Positions 1 through 5,069 are shown, numbered from the stretch's first letter. The stretch: 7,045 nt of DNA from Peptococcaceae bacterium (GCA_017532485.1 JAFXJE010000121.1:1-7045); one strand, 5' to 3'. Notes: generated by a model not told the origin, from the sequence alone. Translations and numbers: made by a program.

Positions 1-41
1 CAAAAAAATAACAGCCCCACCTATGGTGCGACTGTTATTTT
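1..41 (-). terminator. Duplicated intrinsic terminator (copy A)
   Basis: Identical to the terminator at 261-301. On the minus strand it forms a long stem closed by a 3-nt ATA loop and followed by a T run. Here it follows only a tRNA 3' fragment, so it probably no longer ends a functional transcript unless something upstream is transcribed. Confidence 0.7.
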
Positions 42-42
42 C

Positions 43-84
43 TGGTTGCGGGAGAAGGACTTGAACCTCCGGCCTTCGGGTTAT
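43..84 (-). pseudogene. Truncated initiator tRNA-fMet, 3' half only
   Basis: The minus strand carries tRNA positions from the last two anticodon bases through the T arm, the acceptor 3' strand and the encoded CCA, exactly as in the intact gene at 303-378. The acceptor 5' strand, D arm and first anticodon base are absent: upstream sequence diverges abruptly at base 85. The fragment cannot fold into a cloverleaf and is a remnant, or the att-like arm of a recombination event, not a working tRNA. Confidence 0.88.
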
Positions 85-160
85 CACTTCGTGCCAACTT
101 GCGGTTCCCGAAAAATTGCTTCGGGCTTCCGCTTTCCTCGCATTTTTCGACCACTGCAAA

Positions 161-207
161 AATTGTGGCTTTGCTCCTCCTGCCACCGGCAGCGCAAAAC
201 CACAATT
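161..207. repeat. Compound hairpin / imperfect palindrome
   Basis: Outer arms 161-174 and 194-207 are complementary over 14 bp with one non-Watson-Crick position. An inner perfect stem, CTGCC/GGCAG with loop ACC, lies at 180-192. The nested stem could form in RNA from either strand or as a DNA cruciform. It lacks a T tract on either side, so it is not a typical intrinsic terminator. Confidence 0.75.
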
Positions 208-219
208 CCCAACGAGCTC

Positions 220-241
220 GCTCGTCAGTCTCATAACCCGA
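220..241 (+). repeat. Inverted, degenerate copy of the fMet anticodon arm
   Basis: The plus strand at 220-241 matches the sense sequence of the initiator tRNA anticodon arm (complement of 336-357) at 20 of 22 positions, including the whole CTCATAA loop and the 3' CCCGA strand. The two differences break the G-C pairs in the 5' stem strand. No acceptor or T arm flanks it, so this is not a plus-strand tRNA gene. Relative to the fragment at 43-84 it lies in inverted orientation. Confidence 0.7.
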
Positions 242-260
242 CGATTCATTTCTTTTCAGA

Positions 261-301
261 CAAAAAAATAACAGCCCCACCTATGGTGCGACTGTTATTT
301 T
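261..301 (-). terminator. Intrinsic terminator of the tRNA-Tyr/fMet unit
   Basis: It starts two bases after the CCA of tRNA-fMet. Minus-strand RNA pairs AAATAACAG (complement of 292-300) with CTGTTATTT (complement of 266-274), then continues through a G-U pair, a G-C pair, one mismatch and CACC/GGTG to an ATA loop. A run of seven T residues follows (complement of 262-268), partly inside the stem. The U-G wobble would be a C-A mismatch on the plus strand, so the structure favours the minus direction. Confidence 0.85.
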
Positions 302-344
302 CTGGTTGCGGGAGAAGGACTTGAACCTCCGGCCTTCGGGTTAT
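261..344 (-). repeat. 84-bp direct repeat, copy B (within the intact tRNA unit)
   Basis: Identical to 1-84. In this copy the repeat is continuous with the 5' half of an intact initiator tRNA, so it is the parental or reconstituted copy. The boundary at 344/345 splits the CAT anticodon between C and A. Confidence 0.95.
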
Positions 345-378
345 GAGCCCGACGAGCTGCCAACTGCTCCATCCCGCG
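303..378 (-). tRNA. Initiator tRNA-fMet (anticodon CAT)
   Basis: The 76-nt minus-strand gene folds as a full cloverleaf with CCA encoded. Two hallmarks mark it as the initiator and not an elongator Met tRNA. Position 1 (C) cannot pair with position 72 (A), which permits formylation and excludes EF-Tu. The anticodon stem carries three consecutive G-C pairs next to the loop CTCATAA, which direct it to the ribosomal P site. The anticodon lies at 343-345. It is 24 nt downstream of tRNA-Tyr and probably shares its promoter and the terminator at 261-301. Confidence 0.96.
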
Positions 379-402
379 ATATGAAGTTAGAAGGTAACTA
401 AA

Positions 403-484
403 TGGAAGGGGAAGGATTCGAACCTTCGAAGGCGGAGCCGACGGATTTACAGTCCGTTCCCTTTGGCCACTCGGGAACCCTTCC
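403..484 (-). tRNA. tRNA-Tyr (anticodon GTA)
   Basis: The 82-nt minus-strand gene has a 7-bp acceptor stem GGAAGGG/CCCTTCC, an anticodon loop CTGTAAA (GTA at 448-450), a long class II variable arm (GGC/GCC stem) and a T loop TTCGAAT. The long variable arm plus GTA is diagnostic for bacterial tRNA-Tyr. CCA is not encoded: after discriminator A the sequence reads TTT. It is thus unlike its neighbour fMet and needs CCA addition by nucleotidyltransferase. It is the first tRNA of the pair, about 16-20 nt after the predicted transcription start. Confidence 0.96.
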
Positions 485-506
485 ACATTCGTTATCAACA
501 GATAAT

Positions 507-535
507 AGTATATATGTTAAAATATCTTTTGTCAA
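507..535 (-). promoter_or_regulatory. Sigma-A type promoter for tRNA-Tyr/tRNA-fMet
   Basis: The minus strand has a perfect -35 TTGACA (530-535), a 17-bp spacer and -10 TATACT (507-512, one base from consensus). Predicted initiation near 500 gives a leader of about 16 nt before tRNA-Tyr. A 5-bp inverted repeat, TTATC/GATAA (492-505), overlaps the likely start. Confidence 0.88.
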
Positions 536-541
536 GACATT

Positions 542-1180
542 TTAATCCCTTTTTTCCAAATAATTTTCTAACTTTCGTTTTACCCGTTGCAATGCATTGT
601 CAACAGATTTAACTTGTCTATCTAGGATATCGGCAATTTCTGTATAACTACGCCCTTCCAAATACAACCCCACTACTTGCTGCTCCAGCTTGCTCAACAG
701 ATGTGTCATCGCTTCTTCTATGTCGGTAACACCTTCTTGATTAATCATTAGCTCTTCTGGATTAGCAGCTTTACCTACCGTTACCATATCTTCCAAAGTA
801 CGCTCGGAGTCCTCGTCAAACACCGGCTTATTCAAAGAAACATAAGAATTTAACGGAATGTGTTTTTGGCGTGTTGCCGTTTTTATCGCTGTAATAATTT
901 GTCTTGTTACACAAAGCTCAGCAAAAGCTCGGAAAGATGCCTGCCGGTCATCTCTATAATCCCGAACAGCTTTATAAAGACCAATCATACCTTCTTGAAT
1001 AATATCTTCTTTATCCGCCCCAATCAAAAAATAAGTTCTGGCTTTGGCACGGACAAAGTTTTTATATTTATTCATTAAGTATTCCAAAGCGATAACATCG
1101 CCGACTTGGGCACGCAAAACAATTTCTTCATCGGACATTTCCTCTATCACTGTTTCGTTCAGCAGTGTTATCTGATCCAT
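542..1180 (-). CDS. sigH: RNA polymerase sigma-H factor (SigH/Spo0H)
   Basis: This sigma-70 family factor, in spore formers, directs transcription of transition-phase and early sporulation genes. The 212-aa product is close in length to Bacillus subtilis SigH (about 218 aa) and shares long stretches with it as I recall that sequence: the region 2 core from KYKNFVRAKAR through IGLYKAVRDY (about residues 38-75), RQIITAIKTATRQKHIPLNSY (about 93-113), and a region 4 helix-turn-helix EIADILDRQVKSVDNALQR (about 181-199). The start is placed at the ATG at 1180 because AAGGAG lies 8 nt upstream and the predicted transcription start (about 1212) falls at the alternative GTG (1213), which would have no leader or ribosome site. 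It follows yacP, as in Bacillus, but tRNAs follow it instead of rpmG-secE-nusG. Presence of SigH does not prove the organism sporulates. Confidence 0.95.
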   Translation of the reverse strand: MDQITLLNETVIEEMSDEEIVLRAQVGDVIALEYLMNKYKNFVRAKARTYFLIGADKEDIIQEGMIGLYKAVRDYRDDRQASFRAFAELCVTRQIITAIKTATRQKHIPLNSYVSLNKPVFDEDSERTLEDMVTVGKAANPEELMINQEGVTDIEEAMTHLLSKLEQQVVGLYLEGRSYTEIADILDRQVKSVDNALQRVKRKLENYLEKRD

Positions 1181-1188
1181 GCTGTAAT

Positions 1189-1194
1189 CTCCTT
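1189..1194 (-). promoter_or_regulatory. Ribosome binding site deciding the sigH start
   Basis: AAGGAG on the minus strand, 8 nt before the ATG at 1180. The upstream in-frame GTG (1213) and ATG (1201) have no comparable site. Confidence 0.85.
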
Positions 1195-1218
1195 GTATCA
1201 TATTATCTCTCACTTTTG

Positions 1219-1247
1219 AGTATAATTGTAATTTGATTATTTGTCAA
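1219..1247 (-). promoter_or_regulatory. Sigma-A type promoter for sigH
   Basis: The minus strand carries TTGACA (1242-1247), a 17-bp spacer and TATACT (1219-1224). It is the same -35/-10 pair and spacing as the tRNA promoter at 507-535. It sits in the 78-nt yacP-sigH gap, giving a leader of about 30 nt, so sigH can be transcribed independently of the upstream cluster. A short inverted repeat, TTATT/AATAA (1237-1250), spans the -35. Confidence 0.88.
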
Positions 1248-1258
1248 TAATTTCCATT

Positions 1259-1774
1259 TTATTTTTTATCTTGATGGATAAGTTTTTCCAAAGCTGCCCT
1301 TACTTCTGGATTTAATTGGTCTTCCAAGCGATTGGACACATATACTTTTTGTTCAATATGCCGATGGTGTTCTTTTTCCGTCTGTTTAATTTCGCGCAAT
1401 AATTCCATCGCAGAAATTCTGAATGCACCCTTGCCCCAAATCGTTTCCTGCTGTAAACGGTCAGAAGTGGCAACATAGACTTTTTTATGTTTGGGGATTT
1501 GTGCTGCCAATCTTTCGATAGCCATATCTGCAGTTACATTTTCTTTAGTGTAAATAATTTCAATACCACCTCGCATTTCTGTCGAACCAATATTTTGCTT
1601 TACTTGGTACGCATCAAAAACCAAGATGATTTTTCGTTTAGTCATAGCATGATGGCTAATCAAAATTTCTGCCAAGCGGTCACGGGCATGCTCTAAATTT
1701 TCTTCTTTCAAATCTTGTAATTCAGGCCATGCTCCCATCATATTGTAGCCGTCTACAATTAAATATTCTTCCAT
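1259..1774 (-). CDS. yacP: NYN/PIN-like domain ribonuclease, YacP (Rae1) family
   Basis: The B. subtilis homologue (YacP/Rae1) is a ribosome-associated endonuclease that cuts mRNA at the A site. At 171 aa it has the usual family length. The PIN-like acidic centre is visible: VDGYNM (Asp8, Asn11), VFDAY (Asp54), TADMAIE (Asp83) and VATSDR (Ser104, Asp105). A charged, probably helical tail occupies about residues 124-171. The start ATG is 2 nt beyond the rlmB stop, and its likely ribosome site (AGGG, 8 nt away) lies inside the last rlmB codons, so translation of the two is probably coupled. Position between rlmB and sigH matches the classical Firmicutes order. Family assignment is firm; the Rae1-like cleavage activity is inferred by homology. 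Confidence 0.92.
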   Translation of the reverse strand: MEEYLIVDGYNMMGAWPELQDLKEENLEHARDRLAEILISHHAMTKRKIILVFDAYQVKQNIGSTEMRGGIEIIYTKENVTADMAIERLAAQIPKHKKVYVATSDRLQQETIWGKGAFRISAMELLREIKQTEKEHHRHIEQKVYVSNRLEDQLNPEVRAALEKLIHQDKK

Positions 1775-1776
1775 AA

Positions 1777-2511
1777 TTATTTCCCTATTGTTCTCTGTCT
1801 ATGCACCTCGTAGAGCAAAATACCAGCTGCTACTGAAGCATTCAACGAATTAATTTTTCCTTGCATCGGGATAGAAACCATAAAATCACAATTTTTTTGT
1901 ACCAAACGGCTGATACCCTTGCCTTCATTGCCAATTACAATTGCCAAAGGACCAGTCATATCTTGTTTATACATTGGCGCTCCATTCATCGCTGCACCGG
2001 CAATCCAAACGCCACGTTCTTTCAATTCTTCCATAACTTGTACCAAATTGCCAACACGAGCTACTGGTACATGAGCAATCGCCCCAGCAGAAGCTTTTGC
2101 TACACCTTCAGTCAAAGCCACTGCACGCCGTTTTGGAATAATAATCCCATGCGCACCGACAGCATCCACATTACGCATAATAGCACCTAAATTATGAGGG
2201 TCTTCCAATTCATCTAAAATAACGATTAAGGGTTGCTCACCTTTAGCTTCTGCAATTTGTAAAATTTCTTCCCATTCAATATAATTAGCTGCGGCAATAG
2301 AAGCTGCTACACCTTGGTGATTTTCACCAGCAAACATCGCATCTAATTTTGCTCGTTCAACTTCCTGCACAATAATTTTCTTTTCTTTGGCTAAAGCAAT
2401 AATTTCTTTTACCGAACCCTTTTGTTCACCTTTCGCCAACCAAATTTTATTAATAGTTACATCATTACGCAAAGCCTCTATTACAGGATTGCGACCGAAA
2501 ATATCACTCAC
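1777..2511 (-). CDS. rlmB: 23S rRNA (guanosine-2'-O)-methyltransferase RlmB (SpoU/TrmH family)
   Basis: RlmB methylates the 2'-hydroxyl of G2251 (E. coli numbering) in the 23S rRNA P loop using S-adenosylmethionine. With the start chosen here it has 244 aa, typical for the family. An N-terminal L30e-like substrate-binding domain (about 1-75, beginning DIFGRNPVIEAL) precedes the SPOUT knot domain. All three SpoU motifs are present: DELEDPHNLGAIMRN (100-114, Asn107, Arg113), IVIGNEGKGIS (191-201, Glu196) and SIPMQGKINSLNASVA (213-228, Asn224). An in-frame TTG at 2529 would add six residues but has no Shine-Dalgarno site. The GTG at 2511 has a G run 6 nt upstream and fits the family N-terminus better. 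This start is less certain than the others. The gene begins 27 nt after thyX and ends 2 nt before yacP. Confidence 0.94.
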   Translation of the reverse strand: MSDIFGRNPVIEALRNDVTINKIWLAKGEQKGSVKEIIALAKEKKIIVQEVERAKLDAMFAGENHQGVAASIAAANYIEWEEILQIAEAKGEQPLIVILDELEDPHNLGAIMRNVDAVGAHGIIIPKRRAVALTEGVAKASAGAIAHVPVARVGNLVQVMEELKERGVWIAGAAMNGAPMYKQDMTGPLAIVIGNEGKGISRLVQKNCDFMVSIPMQGKINSLNASVAAGILLYEVHRQRTIGK

Positions 2512-2538
2512 TGTTTTCCCCCACTTCAAACATTCTAT

Positions 2539-3858
2539 CTACTCAGCATATTTTTTTCGCATAGCGCCTGCTTGTCCACAAGTATAAGTTCCTTCCTTAC
2601 AAGTTCCATATACACACGGAGGCAAAGCGTTCTTATATAATACGCTGGATTTTTGTCTCAACAAATCTAATTTTCGTTCTGCTATATCTCTAATTTCCCA
2701 CTGAGCATTACGACAAATTCTTTCGCGCAGCATTTGGCAATCCATTCGAGCATTACTGCTCATTACTACTTTTACTTGTTGGCAGTTGAGCAGAAAATAC
2801 ATCCAACGCCCATCTTCATAGGTCGCTGCCAGCTGCTGTTGAAATTGACGAAAAGCTCGACAAAGTGCTAAATAATCTTCTTCAAATTTACTGCCAACAA
2901 CTGTAGGTGGTACAACCACATTTCTTGACATATCTACCAGCAAATCCTGCCAATTTTCACGATACATACTAGGCAGACGATGTCTAACCTGCTGATGATA
3001 AGTTACTAAACTGAACATCATCCCGTATGTCGTTCTCGCCTGTTCAGCAATACTTTCGTGACCATAGCCCAACACTCTGCCAACTACCGCAGCTGATTTT
3101 TCTTTCCATTCTTCACCCCAGCCTGCCAGCACTTCGCTAGGCGCTTTCGCCATAGTACTGGTCAGAGCTCCCAAACCAGCCTTCAACTCCGGCTCGGCAA
3201 AGCCATGTAAATAAACGACTGGTTCTGTCACTGTAATCCGAGCTAAGTCCTCTTGATAAAAATCACTAATTTGCGTTTTATCAGCAGTATCTTTAGCCAG
3301 CATGACGCAAACTTGCCCTAATTTTTTCGGCAAACAACCCAAAAGAGCATCTTTAATTTCCGTAAATAAATTTTTATATGGAGTTTGGGCAAATAACGCA
3401 AACCAATCCAACAATTTATCGCCACTCATAGCTACCGATAAATTAGTCTGCATAGCCAGTGGCAAAATATAGCGTGCATCTTCTACCGGAATACCATATT
3501 GATAGTATTCTGCCTTCGGACGCCCCTTAAACTCCTCCTTAATTACAGACATTTCACTATACAAATCGAATGCCTGCTGCAAGAGTTCTTCTGCTTGTTT
3601 TTTTTCTTCTGCTGTCAATTCAGGTAAAAGATAACCGTCAGCCGACATGGTCACATAACGTTGACTTTGCTGCACATAAGAATTTTTTAACTCACAAAGC
3701 ATAGTGCTATGCCAACGATTGATACCTTCTAAGACAAAAGATACATTATAAGCAGCTAAAATCACTCGCAAAGTTTCTCCACTCAATTCTTCATTTTGTT
3801 GCTGCAGCCAATTTTCTACACGCACTAATCCATCATCTTCATAATTGCTGAGTCGCAT
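2539..3858 (-). CDS. thyX: Double-domain ThyX family protein (FAD-dependent thymidylate synthase-like)
   Basis: ThyX makes dTMP from dUMP using methylenetetrahydrofolate, FAD and NADPH. This 439-aa protein is about twice the usual 210-250 aa and contains two ThyX-like halves. The N-terminal half (about 20-180) has S-x4-S-x-R (Ser60, Ser65, Arg67) and ARYILPL (Arg129), but the preceding RHR is replaced by Cys55-Glu56-Leu57. The C-terminal half (about 212-410) has GHES (266-269), Gln289, RHRLPS (292-297), NAR (369-371), Arg380 and AQWEIR (385-390), but S-x-R is replaced by Asn302-Trp-Gln304. A tail follows with Cys415, Cys420 and Cys427. The ATG at 3858 is chosen because AGGAGGT lies 6 nt upstream; the longer frame from the TTG at 3885 has no such site. 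It starts 16 nt after mrnC. Thymidylate synthase activity is plausible but unproven, since neither half alone has a complete motif. Confidence 0.88.
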   Translation of the reverse strand: MRLSNYEDDGLVRVENWLQQQNEELSGETLRVILAAYNVSFVLEGINRWHSTMLCELKNSYVQQSQRYVTMSADGYLLPELTAEEKKQAEELLQQAFDLYSEMSVIKEEFKGRPKAEYYQYGIPVEDARYILPLAMQTNLSVAMSGDKLLDWFALFAQTPYKNLFTEIKDALLGCLPKKLGQVCVMLAKDTADKTQISDFYQEDLARITVTEPVVYLHGFAEPELKAGLGALTSTMAKAPSEVLAGWGEEWKEKSAAVVGRVLGYGHESIAEQARTTYGMMFSLVTYHQQVRHRLPSMYRENWQDLLVDMSRNVVVPPTVVGSKFEEDYLALCRAFRQFQQQLAATYEDGRWMYFLLNCQQVKVVMSSNARMDCQMLRERICRNAQWEIRDIAERKLDLLRQKSSVLYKNALPPCVYGTCKEGTYTCGQAGAMRKKYAE

Positions 3859-3864
3859 CACTTT

Positions 3865-3871
3865 ACCTCCT
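3865..3871 (-). promoter_or_regulatory. Ribosome binding site deciding the thyX start
   Basis: AGGAGGT on the minus strand, 6 nt before the ATG at 3858 and 3 nt after the mrnC stop. It would lie inside the coding region if the upstream TTG (3885) were used. Confidence 0.9.
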
Positions 3872-3874
3872 TTT

Positions 3875-4282
3875 CTACTCGACAACTTCTTCGATTTGCT
3901 CTAAAATCCAGCCTAAGCGTTCATAATCTTTTTTCAAATACAAATAACCGACCAGTGCTTCTAAACCTGTACTGCGTCGATAAGTAACTACATCTGCATT
4001 TTTCGGTACTTGACCCGACTTTGTATTTCTGCCACGTTTGGCAACTGCCAATTCTTGTTCAGTCAAGTTTTCTTCAATACGTGCCAGCAAATTAGATTGG
4101 GTATTATTATTTACCCGTCTGATTGCTAAACGATGTAAATTATGCACCTTGACACTTTTATCCAACAAACGTTGCCGTACATATAATTCGTAAACAGCAT
4201 CGCCAATATAAGCTAACGCTAAAGGCGGCAATAATTCCGGATGCTGTTCTCCTTCTAAACCAAACATCACTTTTTCCAGCAT
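3875..4282 (-). CDS. mrnC: Mini-ribonuclease III (MrnC), 23S rRNA maturation nuclease
   Basis: Mini-III is a homodimeric RNase III-type catalytic domain without a double-stranded RNA-binding domain; in Bacillus it matures both ends of 23S rRNA. At 135 aa it has the expected short length. Visible family signatures are LALAYIGDAVYELYVR (21-36; Asp28 and Glu32 as metal ligands), KRGRN (82-86), VPKNADVVTYRRSTG (92-106) and the second acidic residue in LEALVGYLYL (Glu108). The start is the ATG at 4282 with GAGG about 12 nt upstream inside a possible hairpin. In Bacillus mrnC follows cysS directly; here an SDR gene intervenes. Context with rlmB and yacP fits a ribosome-maturation group. Confidence 0.95.
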   Translation of the reverse strand: MLEKVMFGLEGEQHPELLPPLALAYIGDAVYELYVRQRLLDKSVKVHNLHRLAIRRVNNNTQSNLLARIEENLTEQELAVAKRGRNTKSGQVPKNADVVTYRRSTGLEALVGYLYLKKDYERLGWILEQIEEVVE

Positions 4283-4303
4283 AAAAAGGGTACACCTCTT
4301 TTT
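4283..4303 (-). promoter_or_regulatory. Possible hairpin sequestering the mrnC ribosome binding site
   Basis: Immediately before the mrnC ATG, minus-strand AAAAAGAGG can pair with CCCTTTTT across a TGTA loop, giving eight pairs with one bulged A. The GAGG core (4295-4298) is inside the stem. Half the stem is A-U, so stability is modest. It could tune mrnC translation; function is unproven. Confidence 0.35.
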
Positions 4304-4318
4304 TGGTCAATATTGTTT

Positions 4319-4327
4319 ATTATAGCA
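4319..4327 (-). promoter_or_regulatory. Candidate extended -10 promoter for mrnC-thyX-rlmB-yacP
   Basis: The minus strand reads TGCTATAAT: a perfect -10 TATAAT (4319-4324) with the extended TGn element. No good -35 is seen at 17 bp, where sequence lies in the 3' end of the SDR gene, which is tolerated in extended -10 promoters. Predicted start is near 4312, about 30 nt before mrnC. Confidence 0.5.
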
Positions 4328-4331
4328 CAAA

Positions 4332-5069
4332 TTAAATAACTAGACCACCATTACAGCCAATAATTTGCCCTGTAATAAATTTTGCTTCCTCACTTGCCAA
4401 GAAATAGACTAAATCTGCAACATCCTGCGCTTCTCCTAAAATACCCAGAGGGGTTTCCTCTTTGAGCATATTAACTGTTTCAGTATCAAATTGACTATTC
4501 ATCGCCGTCTGAATAAACCCTGGTGCTACACAATTCACCCTAATGCCAGAAGGCCCTAGTTCTTTAGCCAAAGCTTGGCTCATTGCCTGCAGTGCGCCCT
4601 TCGCCGCAGAATAATGAACTTCGCAGGAGCCGCCTACTTGTCCCCACATCGAAGAAATGAAAATTATCTTTCCGTTTTTTGCACTAATCATCGCCGGCAA
4701 AAAAGCTTGCGTACAATAAAAAGCTCCATCCACATGAACTGCAAACATATTATGCCATTCTTCCGCTGTAATGTCAGTAAATAATTTTTGTTGAGCAATT
4801 CCAGCATTATTGATTAAAATACCGACTTTTCCCCATTGGGTTTCGACTTCCTGCACCATACGTTCTACCTCAGTTTGTTGGCGCAGGTCAGCCTGCACCA
4901 ACAATACTTGAGCATTTTGTTTACGCAATTTCGCAGCAATATTTTCTGCTTTTTCTTTACTTTGAAAGTATTGTAAAACCACAGGATGGCCTGCTAGAGC
5001 AAATTTTTCAACAATCGCTGCGCCAATGCCTCCTGCCCCTCCGGTTACCAAAACTATCTCTTTTTTCAT
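4332..5069 (-). CDS. SDR family oxidoreductase, probable EF-P 5-aminopentanone reductase (YmfI-like)
   Basis: A 245-aa classical short-chain dehydrogenase/reductase. A Rossmann fold with TGGAGGIG (9-16) binds NAD(P). NNAG (87-90), Ser140, Tyr153 and Lys157 form the usual catalytic set, and it ends with GQIIGCNGG (234-242). The segment SSMWGQVGGSCEVHYSAAKG (139-158) resembles the W-G-x2-G-x-S-C-E-V signature that I recall for YmfI, which reduces the 5-aminopentanone group on the EF-P lysine in Bacillus. FabG proteins lack this W and SCE. Nearby translation genes fit, but YmfI is normally not placed here. FabG or another SDR function remains possible. The tetrad Asn position appears to be His112. 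Start ATG 5069 has AAGGGG about 9 nt upstream. Confidence 0.8.
   Translation of the reverse strand: MKKEIVLVTGGAGGIGAAIVEKFALAGHPVVLQYFQSKEKAENIAAKLRKQNAQVLLVQADLRQQTEVERMVQEVETQWGKVGILINNAGIAQQKLFTDITAEEWHNMFAVHVDGAFYCTQAFLPAMISAKNGKIIFISSMWGQVGGSCEVHYSAAKGALQAMSQALAKELGPSGIRVNCVAPGFIQTAMNSQFDTETVNMLKEETPLGILGEAQDVADLVYFLASEEAKFITGQIIGCNGGLVI

Larger units (their letters stand above)
1..84 (-). repeat. 84-bp direct repeat, copy A (fMet 3' half plus terminator)
   Basis: Bases 1-84 are identical, base for base, to 261-344 (offset 260). The repeat comprises a terminator hairpin and the 3' 42 nt of the initiator tRNA gene. The two copies stop matching at 85 versus 345, inside the anticodon. Because the copy begins at the window edge, it may extend further left. 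Perfect identity implies a recent duplication or an actively maintained repeat. Confidence 0.95.
85..260. other. Structured, non-coding insert between the two fMet repeats
   Basis: This 176-bp segment separates the two 84-bp repeats. It is visibly more GC-rich than the flanking genes and dense in inverted repeats: cacttcgtg at 85-93; gcgg(101-104)/ccgc(129-132) enclosing cccgaa(107-112)/ttcggg(120-125); a 14-bp stem at 161-174/194-207; and acgag/ctcgt at 212-225. Short open frames run through it on both strands, but they continue into tRNA sequence and resemble no protein I recognise, so I treat it as non-coding. It could be a miniature mobile or dispersed repeat, or the remnant of a tRNA-targeting element. 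Its identity is unknown. Confidence 0.6.

Noticed and set aside
220..260. A second, plus-strand Met tRNA around the CTCATAA motif
   Set aside because: Only the anticodon arm is recognisable. Two stem pairs are broken, and no acceptor stem, D arm or T arm can be paired around it.
35..498. Open frames of 67-92 codons on both strands across the tRNA region
   Set aside because: They read through tRNA genes, the duplicated tRNA 3' half and the terminators, and end in the familiar GSSPSPATRK-type translation of tRNA sequence. None has a convincing ribosome binding site, so I consider them spurious.
1237..1250. TTATT/AATAA inverted repeat over the sigH -35 as an operator
   Set aside because: Five-base AT-only arms are expected by chance in such AT-rich sequence, and no matching second site was found.
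860..2640. Plus-strand open frames opposite sigH, yacP, rlmB and thyX
   Set aside because: They lie wholly or mostly antisense to strongly recognised proteins, have no family resemblance and no good translation signals.
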